A stretch of 64,000 nucleotides of DNA, from positions 46,944 through 110,943 of the forward strand of contig NZ_MKVV01000098.1 in the NCBI RefSeq assembly GCF_001899645.1. Reading direction: 5' to 3'. Source of the stretch: Pseudonocardia sp. 73-21. GTDB taxonomy: Bacteria; Actinomycetota; Actinomycetes; Mycobacteriales; Pseudonocardiaceae. The first letter of the stretch is position 1; each line of letters opens with the position of its first letter. A program made the position numbers and the translations under genes. Below the pieces are notes generated by a model, which was given only the letters and a program-made list of their open reading frames with translations, ran no database searches and was not told the origin of the DNA. This document shows positions 57,183 to 64,000 of the stretch, in pieces.

Positions 57183-59093
57183 ATGTGGCACCCGCGTCTC
57201 GCGCCCGTGACGACGGTCTCCGTCGTCGTACCGACCTTCAACGAGTCCGAGAACGTCGCGCTGCTGCTGCGGCGGCTCGGCACCGCGCTCCCCGTCGGCG
57301 CCGAGGTGATCGTCGTCGACGACAGCACCGACGAGACCCCGGACATCGTCCGCGCCGTCGCGCCCACGATGCCCTTCCGGGTCGTGCTGGTGCACCGCGA
57401 CGAGCCGGCCGGAGGTCTGGGCGGCGCGGTGGTCGAGGGCCTGCGGGCCGCCACGGCCGAGTGGGCCGTCGTCATGGACGCCGACCTGCAGCACCCGCCG
57501 CACGTCGTGCCCGAGCTGCTCGCCGCGACCGACGGCAACGACCTGGTCGTCGCGACCCGCTACGCGCCCGGCGGCGACGGTGACGGTCTCGGTACCTCCT
57601 ACCGGCACGCGGTGTCCCGGGCCGCGAAGCGGTTCGCGACCGGCCTGTTCGGCGACCCCGTCGCCCGCATGACCGACCCGCTCAGCGGCTTCTTCGCGGT
57701 GCGCCTGGCCGCGCTCGACCTGGACCGGGTCGACCCGATCGGCTACAAGATCCTGCTGGAGCTGGCCGTGCGCTGCCGGCTCACCCGCTTCGCCGAGGTG
57801 CCGTTCGCGTTCGCCGCCCGCCATGCGGGCGAGTCGAAGTCCACCGTGCGTGAGGGCCTGCGTTTCCTGCGGCACCTGGCGACGCTGCGGGCGGCCACGC
57901 CGCGCCGCGCGATCCGGCCCGCCACGGCGCCCGTCATCGGCCGCACGGACGCCTCGCTGAACATCCTCCTCGTCACCAGCGAGGCCCCCCCGATCGTCTC
58001 GGGCATCTCCCGCTGCGTCGACCGCCTCACCGAGGGGCTGCGCGCGCGCGGCCACCGCGTCGACGTGCTGTCGTCGGTGCAGATCCCGCGGCTCGTGCTG
58101 GGCGAGTACCGGTTCAGCACGCTCGCCGCCCACAGGCGGCGGGTCTCGCGCCTGGTCGCCGAGTACGACGTGGTCAACCTGCACGGGCCGGTTCCGACGA
58201 TGAGCGACGTCATGCTGCTGGTGGCGGGTGCCCGCAGGAGCGTCCCGATCGTCTACACCCACCACTCCGCGCTCGCCGTCCGCGGCGCCGAGACCCTCTC
58301 GCGCATCTACAACCGCCTGCACCGGCACCTCAGCGGCCGCGCCGACGCGATCATCACCAGTTCCACGGCCTACGCCGAGGGCCAGAGCCGCGCGGGTGGC
58401 CCGCCCGTCGAGACGATCCCCTGGGGCGTCGACCTGCGCCCGGTGCCGAAGCGGCCGGCGCGGCCGTCCGGGTCCCCGCTGCGCGTGCTGTTCGTCGGGC
58501 AGATGCGTCCCTACAAGGGACTCGACTGGCTGATCCCCGCCGTCGCGGGTCAGGCCGGCCTGGAGCTCACCCTGATCGGTGACGGGCCCGGCCGGGCCGG
58601 GTACGAGCGGCTGGCGGGCGGGGCCGGGAACGTCACGTTCGCCGGGCGCGTCGACGACGACGAGCTCGCCGCCGCCTTCGACCGCCACGACGTCGTCGTG
58701 CTGTGCTCGGTCACCCCGGCCGAGGCGTTCGGGCTGGTGGTGCTGGAGGGCATGGCGGCCGGCTGCGTGCCCGTCGTCACGGACCTGCCGGGTGTCCGGG
58801 ACCTCCCGGGTGAGGCCGGCATCGTCGTCCCGCTGCGGGACAGCGCCGCGCTGCGCGCCGCCTTCGAGAGCCTCGCCGCAGATCCCGCCCGACTGCGCGC
58901 CCTGTCGCGCCGGGCCCGCCGCCGGGCCGAGGGCCTCGACTGGGAGTCCTGCGTCGAGCGGTACGAGGTCGTGCTCACCAAGACCGCCGCCCGCCGTGCC
59001 GCCCGGCCGCTCGCCGGGCGCGTCACGCCCCTCGTCGTCGCCGCGCCCGCCCAGCCCGCTGCCGCGCAGCCCGCCGTCACCTCGTACCGGTGA
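57183..59093 (+). CDS. Bifunctional glycosyltransferase: N-terminal GT2 (DPM-like) plus C-terminal GT4
   Basis: VSVVVPTFNESENVALLLRRL..VVMDADLQHPPHVVPELL (GT2); FVGQMRPYKGLDWLIPAVAG..AEAFGLVVLEGMAAGCVPVV (GT4), one uninterrupted frame. Confidence 0.9.
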   Translation: MWHPRLAPVTTVSVVVPTFNESENVALLLRRLGTALPVGAEVIVVDDSTDETPDIVRAVAPTMPFRVVLVHRDEPAGGLGGAVVEGLRAATAEWAVVMDADLQHPPHVVPELLAATDGNDLVVATRYAPGGDGDGLGTSYRHAVSRAAKRFATGLFGDPVARMTDPLSGFFAVRLAALDLDRVDPIGYKILLELAVRCRLTRFAEVPFAFAARHAGESKSTVREGLRFLRHLATLRAATPRRAIRPATAPVIGRTDASLNILLVTSEAPPIVSGISRCVDRLTEGLRARGHRVDVLSSVQIPRLVLGEYRFSTLAAHRRRVSRLVAEYDVVNLHGPVPTMSDVMLLVAGARRSVPIVYTHHSALAVRGAETLSRIYNRLHRHLSGRADAIITSSTAYAEGQSRAGGPPVETIPWGVDLRPVPKRPARPSGSPLRVLFVGQMRPYKGLDWLIPAVAGQAGLELTLIGDGPGRAGYERLAGGAGNVTFAGRVDDDELAAAFDRHDVVVLCSVTPAEAFGLVVLEGMAAGCVPVVTDLPGVRDLPGEAGIVVPLRDSAALRAAFESLAADPARLRALSRRARRRAEGLDWESCVERYEVVLTKTAARRAARPLAGRVTPLVVAAPAQPAAAQPAVTSYR

Positions 59094-60571
59094 GCGGGAT
59101 GGCCACGACGGGCATGCAGCGGGAGCGGGGGATCGCGGGCGGCAGCGCCGTACTGGTCGGTGCCGTCGCCGCGACCTCCGTCCTCAACTACGGCCTGGGC
59201 GTCGCGCTCGCCTGGCTCCTGCCGCCCGACCGCTTCGGCGTCGTCGGCACCCTGCTCTCCCTGCTCCTGCTGGCCACGTCGGTGCTCGCGGCGGGCTTCC
59301 CGTGGGCGCTGGCCCGGGCCGTCGCCGCGAACCACGCGGACGAGGCCGCCACCTTCCGCGCCGCACTGCTCGGCAACGTCGGGCTCGGCCTCGTCCTGGC
59401 CGTCGCGTTCGCCGCCGTCCAGCTGCCGACCGGCGCGCTGCTGCCGGGCGTCGGGCCGGTGCCGACCGTGCTCGCCGCGGTCACCGTCGTGCTGCTGGCC
59501 CTGGGCTCGGTCCAGGTCGGCGCGCTGCAGGGCGCCCGCCGGTTCGACGCCGTGGCCACCACCCGCGTGCTGGAGTGCGTCGCCAAGGTCATCTTGGTCG
59601 TTGCGGCGGTCACCGTGTTCGCGCTGGGTGTCGCCGGGGTCGCGCTGGCGCTGCTGATCAGCGCGGCCGTCGCCGCGGCGTGGTCGCTGCGGTCGCTGCG
59701 CGACCGACTGCCCGGGCGCGGCCCGGTCGCCGCCGCGCGCGTCTTCGCCGACGCGGTGCCCCTGTCGGTCGCCACGACCGGGTTCGGGATCCTCGGCACG
59801 CTCGACGTCCTGCTGCTCGGCGCGCTGGGGGGCGGCACCGGCGGCGCGGCGCTCGCCGTCGGCGTCTACCAGGCCGCGGCGATCATCGGGCGCGCCCCGT
59901 TCTTCCTCGGCTCGGCCGTCTCGGAGGCGGCGTTCCCGCACATCGCCGCCGCCCGCACCCCGGCCGACGCCCACCGCATCACGGCGAACGCCCTGCGGCT
60001 CATCCCACTCGCACTGGTCCCCCTGCAGCTGGTGCTGCTCGTCGCGCCCGACCTGGTGCTGTCGGTCGTGCTGCCCGCCGCCTACGCGGACGCCACCGGG
60101 CCGGTGCGCGTGATCACCCTGGGCACGGTCGGACTGCTCGTCGCGGACACGCTGCTCAAGGCGCTGCTCGCCCGCGGGTTCGGCCGCGCCGTCGCGGCGC
60201 GCGTCCCGTTCGCGGTCGCCGTGCAGCTCGCCGGGCTGTTCCTCGCCGTGCCGCAGTTCGGCCCGGTCGGCGCCGCCTGGTCGTTCGCGGCCGGGTCGTG
60301 GACCATGGCGGTGCTGCTCGCCGGCGCCTACCTCACCCGGTTCCGGCCGCCGCGGCCGCGGCCGGCCCCGGTGGTGCGCTGGGCGGCGGCACTCGGCGTG
60401 GCGGCCGGAGCCTTCCTGGCGGCCGACCACGCCGGTACGGTACCCGGTGCGGCGCTCGTGCTGCTCGGGCTCGCCGCGTACCTCGGGATCGCCGCCCGGT
60501 TCGGTCTGGTGCCCGCGGACGTCGCCGAGCACGTGCGTCGCCGCGTACGGCGACCGGCCACGGAGTCCTGA
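59090..60571 (+). CDS. Polysaccharide flippase (Wzx/MOP superfamily-like); ATG alternative near 59099
   Basis: 12-14 TM; YGLGVALAWLLPPDRFGVVGTLLSLLLLATSVLAAGFPWALARAVA. Confidence 0.85.
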   Translation: MSGMATTGMQRERGIAGGSAVLVGAVAATSVLNYGLGVALAWLLPPDRFGVVGTLLSLLLLATSVLAAGFPWALARAVAANHADEAATFRAALLGNVGLGLVLAVAFAAVQLPTGALLPGVGPVPTVLAAVTVVLLALGSVQVGALQGARRFDAVATTRVLECVAKVILVVAAVTVFALGVAGVALALLISAAVAAAWSLRSLRDRLPGRGPVAAARVFADAVPLSVATTGFGILGTLDVLLLGALGGGTGGAALAVGVYQAAAIIGRAPFFLGSAVSEAAFPHIAAARTPADAHRITANALRLIPLALVPLQLVLLVAPDLVLSVVLPAAYADATGPVRVITLGTVGLLVADTLLKALLARGFGRAVAARVPFAVAVQLAGLFLAVPQFGPVGAAWSFAAGSWTMAVLLAGAYLTRFRPPRPRPAPVVRWAAALGVAAGAFLAADHAGTVPGAALVLLGLAAYLGIAARFGLVPADVAEHVRRRVRRPATES

Positions 60572-60573
60572 CC

Positions 60574-62838
60574 ATGACCACGACGTCCCCGAGAGCGGCT
60601 CCGGCCTCCGCGGCGGCCACCCGCCCGGCCCCCTCCCGCGGCCGGGGCGAGATGGCCGTCGTGCTGGGCGGCGCGGTGGTCGCGGGCATCGCGCTGCTGA
60701 CCGGCATCGCGACGAGCCCCGACACCCAGTACGACGAGGTCGTCTACACCCGTGCCGCCCAGCAGGTCGCCCAGAGCTGGCACCTGACCTGGTCGAACAC
60801 GGCGTTCTTCGTCCACCCGCCGCTGTCGTTCCTCGCCCAGGCCGGGTGGCTGCGGCTGCTCGGCATGCAGGACGCCCCGCTGGACCAGGCGATCGTCGCC
60901 GCCCGCGTGCTCACCGCGGCCGCCGCCGTCTTCGCGGTCCTCCTGCTCGGGCTGCTCACCGCGTACCTGGCCCCGGCCGCGAGCCGCACGCGCGGTCTCG
61001 TGCTCGTCGGGCTCGTCGTCGGGATCGCGGCGCTCGACCCCGTCATGCTGCGCTACGGTCGGCTCGCGCTCATCGAGCCGCTGGCGCTGATCGCCGCGAT
61101 GCTGACCCTCTGCCTGGCCATCCGGCTGCGCGACGCCGGGGCGGTCGTCTACGTCCCGGTCGTCGGCCTGGCCACGGGGCTGACGCTGCTGACCAAGGAG
61201 GTCACCGCGTTCTGCCTGTTCACCCCGGTCGTGCACGCGCTGCTCAGCCGCGACCGCAGGCGGATCGGCGTCACGGCGGGCGGCTTCGCCTGGGGTCTGG
61301 GGCTGTGGCTGCTGTTCCCGCTGTGGGCCTACGCCCTGGGGCTGAGCACGGACTTCATCGACGTCAAGTTCGCGACCTTCGAACGGCTGCTCGGCCTCGT
61401 GCAGATCACCGGGTGGAACCGGCCGGGCGTGTCGTTCGCCTCGGCGGTGGTGGCCCAGCTCGGCGCGTACGCGACGTCGTACGTGTTCCTCGCGCTCGGC
61501 GGGATCGCCCTGCTGTGGCTGATGACGCGGGCCGTCGTCGGTGCCGCGCGGTGGCTGCTGGCCTGGCTCGTCACCAGCTACGCGTTCGCCGCGTACATGG
61601 TGCTGTTCGGCACGCTCAACGAGCAGTTCTTCGTCTACATCCTCCCCGCCGCCATCGTCGGTACCGTCCTGGCGGCCGACGCGGCACTGACCCGCGTGCG
61701 CGCGCCCCGGGCGCGGGGCGTGGTCGCCGTGGTCGCCGCCGTCGTGGTGCTCGGCACGTCGGCCACCGGCTGGGTCCGCCTCTACACCACCGACAACGCC
61801 GCGATCTTCGCGATCACCGCGCTGATCCGCGACACCGTGCCGGCGTGCGCCACGATCTCGGTCACCGGTGACCCCGACCGCTTCTCCTACCTGCTCCCCG
61901 GCACCCGCGTGGCCACCTTCGCCACCGGCGAGGGCGCGCAGGCCCACGGCGTGCACCTGTTCGTCCTCAGCGACAAGGACGTCGCCTCCGGCTACGGCGA
62001 CGCCACCGCCGGGCTGGTCCGCTTCGTGCGCGCGCACGGCACGCGCGTCACGCGCCACGACACGTTCACCTACGACGGGCTGGAGCTCTGGCGCACCCCG
62101 GTCGACCCCTACGCGCCGCTGGCCGACAGCGAGCCGGTCCCCGGCGGGACGTTCGTGGTCACCGACGCCGACCGCTGCGGCGGGTTCGCCGTCGTCGACC
62201 CGTTCGCGGCCGGGGTGGCCGCGCTGGGCGGCAAGGGGGTCGTCGGCGCGCCGGTGTCGGGGAGCTTCCCCACCGCGTCCGGTACGACGGCGCAGATCTT
62301 CACCGGCGCCGTGCTCACCGCGGAACCCGGCGCGCCCGCCACGGCCGCCCCCGTCGTGCCCCGGCTCGCCACCACGGCCGCGTACCGCGCGGCGCAGCTG
62401 CCCCCCGTCACCCTGGGCGACCCCGCCGGCCTGCTCACCGATCCCGCGATCACCGCCGCCTACCTGCGCGGCGGTGACGCCGCCGCGGCGAGGGCCCGGC
62501 TCGGCGATCCCGTCGGCCCGCCGACCCCGATGCCGGACGGGCAGGTCAGGCAGGCGTTCGCGGGCGGTGTGCTGGAGCACCCGGCGGGCGCGGACGGGGT
62601 CCGCCTCGCCGCGATCGGGACGCTCGCGCGCGACGCGGGCCTGATCACCCCGCCCGCCGCGGCCGCGGGCCCGCAGGCGGCCCCGCCCCTGGACGCCGAC
62701 ATCCAGCCCGGGCAGCCGACCTCGGTGCGGCCGTTCGTCGTCGCGTTGCTGGCCGGCCTGGCGCTCTACCTCGCGCTGCCGGTGCTGGTCGTCGAGATCG
62801 CCCGGCTCGTGCGCCGGCGCCCGGCGAGGGCGCGATGA
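60574..62838 (+). CDS. GT39/ArnT-like membrane glycosyltransferase with C-terminal extracytoplasmic LGxP-type repeats
   Basis: SPDTQYDEVVYTRAAQQVAQSWHLTWSNTAFFVHPPLSFLAQAGWLRLLG; TM array; C-terminal ALGGKGVVGAPVSGSFP..AQIFTGAVL and ARLGDPVGPPTPMPDGQVRQAFAGGVLEHP. Confidence 0.85.
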   Translation: MTTTSPRAAPASAAATRPAPSRGRGEMAVVLGGAVVAGIALLTGIATSPDTQYDEVVYTRAAQQVAQSWHLTWSNTAFFVHPPLSFLAQAGWLRLLGMQDAPLDQAIVAARVLTAAAAVFAVLLLGLLTAYLAPAASRTRGLVLVGLVVGIAALDPVMLRYGRLALIEPLALIAAMLTLCLAIRLRDAGAVVYVPVVGLATGLTLLTKEVTAFCLFTPVVHALLSRDRRRIGVTAGGFAWGLGLWLLFPLWAYALGLSTDFIDVKFATFERLLGLVQITGWNRPGVSFASAVVAQLGAYATSYVFLALGGIALLWLMTRAVVGAARWLLAWLVTSYAFAAYMVLFGTLNEQFFVYILPAAIVGTVLAADAALTRVRAPRARGVVAVVAAVVVLGTSATGWVRLYTTDNAAIFAITALIRDTVPACATISVTGDPDRFSYLLPGTRVATFATGEGAQAHGVHLFVLSDKDVASGYGDATAGLVRFVRAHGTRVTRHDTFTYDGLELWRTPVDPYAPLADSEPVPGGTFVVTDADRCGGFAVVDPFAAGVAALGGKGVVGAPVSGSFPTASGTTAQIFTGAVLTAEPGAPATAAPVVPRLATTAAYRAAQLPPVTLGDPAGLLTDPAITAAYLRGGDAAAARARLGDPVGPPTPMPDGQVRQAFAGGVLEHPAGADGVRLAAIGTLARDAGLITPPAAAAGPQAAPPLDADIQPGQPTSVRPFVVALLAGLALYLALPVLVVEIARLVRRRPARAR

Positions 62839-63482
62839 GCGAGCGTGCAAGCGCATCGTCGACGCGGCGCACGCCGGCGCTCGGCCCTGTGCCCGCCCTG
62901 CCGAGGCGCACCGTCCTCGTGCGCCTCGGCGCCGTCGTGGCGCTGCTGGCCGTCGCACTCGGCGTGCGGGGCTCCGGGGTGCTGCACCCCGACACATCCG
63001 CGGGGCTGCCGCCGCTGCCCGCGGTCGCCGTCGTCCTGCCCGGGATCGTCCGCTCCGCCACCCCGACCGAGACCGACCTCGTGCAGCTGCACGACACCTA
63101 TGCGGTGCGCACGATCGTCTCCGTCGGCCCGCCGAGCGTGGCGGAGCAGGCCGCGGTGCCGGCGCTCGGCATGGCGCTCGTGCGCCTCGACGTGGCGCCG
63201 GGCGCCGCGCCCACGGTCGGGCAGGTCCGCGACCTGCGTGCGGTCGCCGACGCCGGCGGCGGGCGGACCGTGCTGCACGACGACACCGGCACCGGCCCGG
63301 TCGTGGTCGCGGCCGCCGCGCTGCAGCTCGCGGTCGGCCTGCCGCTGGACGGCGTGCTCGAGCGCCTCGGACCGGCCGCGGCGGAGTTCACGCCCACCCA
63401 GCACCAGGCCCTGAAGGACATCGCCGCCGCCGTCCGCGGACCGGCGGACCCCGCCAACCCCTACGCCGCCCTCGCGAGGTGA
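62835..63482 (+). CDS. Membrane-anchored dual-specificity-phosphatase-like protein lacking the CX5R signature
   Basis: N-terminal TM; LHDTYAVRTIVSVGPPSVAEQAAVPALGMALVRLDV; GGRTVLHDDTGTGPVV where HCxxGxxR is expected. Confidence 0.55.
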   Translation: MSERASASSTRRTPALGPVPALPRRTVLVRLGAVVALLAVALGVRGSGVLHPDTSAGLPPLPAVAVVLPGIVRSATPTETDLVQLHDTYAVRTIVSVGPPSVAEQAAVPALGMALVRLDVAPGAAPTVGQVRDLRAVADAGGGRTVLHDDTGTGPVVVAAAALQLAVGLPLDGVLERLGPAAAEFTPTQHQALKDIAAAVRGPADPANPYAALAR

Positions 63483-63489
63483 CCCCGTC

Positions 63490-64000
63490 ATGACGCCCTC
63501 GACCCGCCCCGCTCCGACACCCGTCGTCAGCCCGGTGCCCCGCGCGGTCTGGCGGGAGGTGATGGACGCCGACCCCGACGCCACCGCGACGCAGGCGCCG
63601 GAGTGGATGGACTGCCTCGCCGCCCGGGGCTGTACCGACCGCAGCCGGCTCTACGTGCTGCCCGACGGCAGGCGCCTCGTGCTGCCGGTCGCGGCGCGCG
63701 CCGTCGGGGGGCTCGCCGTCACCGAGCAGTCGTGGCCCTACGGATGGGGTTACGGGGGCGCCCTCGTCGAGGGCGGCGAGCTGGACGAGGAGAGCTGCCG
63801 GCTGGTGCTCGACGACCTGGCGCGCAGCCGCGCCGTGCTGGCCGGGGTGACGCCCATGCCGCTGCGCGGAGCGGTGTGGGACGCCGCCGCGGGTCCGCGG
63901 GTGCGGCGCGTGCACTACACCTCGCACGTCATCGACCTCGCCGACGGCTGGGACGCGCTGTGGACGACGGGGTTCCGCCGGCAGGCCCGGAACTCGGTGC
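63490..64000 (+). CDS. FemAB/GNAT-like acyltransferase, truncated by window end
   Basis: ATQAPEWMDCLAARG...YVLPDGRRLVLPVAAR...WPYGWGYGGALVEGG...WTTGFRRQARNSV. Confidence 0.65.
   Translation, partial: MTPSTRPAPTPVVSPVPRAVWREVMDADPDATATQAPEWMDCLAARGCTDRSRLYVLPDGRRLVLPVAARAVGGLAVTEQSWPYGWGYGGALVEGGELDEESCRLVLDDLARSRAVLAGVTPMPLRGAVWDAAAGPRVRRVHYTSHVIDLADGWDALWTTGFRRQARNSV

Noticed and set aside
58579-60540. 5' part of the 1419-aa ORF 58579..62838
   Set aside because: Only the portion from 60574 is credible (GT39-like); the upstream part is out-of-frame reading of GT4 and flippase genes.
60328-62997. 889-aa antisense ORF opposite flippase/GT39 genes
   Set aside because: Low-complexity shadow ORF; the sense strand encodes coherent membrane proteins.

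Overview
High-GC actinobacterial chromosome window; the gene families and gene order suggest Pseudonocardiaceae, which is an inference. The backbone is conserved: ruvX-mltG ... prepilin peptidase-aroC-aroK-aroB-aroQ-pepQ-efp-nusB, then bldD, pyrR-pyrB-pyrC-carA-carB-pyrF, mihF-gmk-rpoZ-coaBC and metK. About 26 kb of accessory DNA (1.74-28.4 kb) lies between mltG and the prepilin peptidase gene, where aroE would be expected. It is bordered by relics of one urease operon: deleted ureA/ureB/ureC on the left (2835-3629) and an N-terminally truncated ureD on the right (about 27309-27839). Between the relics are: (i) a seven-gene glycosyltransferase/WcbI-like block; (ii) an ANTAR regulator and a SigB/F-type sigma factor next to a palindrome-controlled acyl-CoA-dehydrogenase / PIG-L-methyltransferase fusion / GT2 operon; (iii) a dormancy-like block (PPOX, DUF4389, tandem USP, CBS-BON, SRPBCC, cation P-type ATPase) in which all four promoter regions carry a GGGNC-N4-GNCCC dyad. 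A second accessory zone (57.1-64 kb) is an exopolysaccharide-type cluster with a GT2-GT4 fusion, flippase, GT39-like protein, degenerate phosphatase-like protein and FemAB/GNAT-like protein. Several further gene relics, short palindromic intergenic repeats, tandem repeats at gene ends and strong hairpins are reported. All family calls come from reading the sequence by eye; no database search was run.
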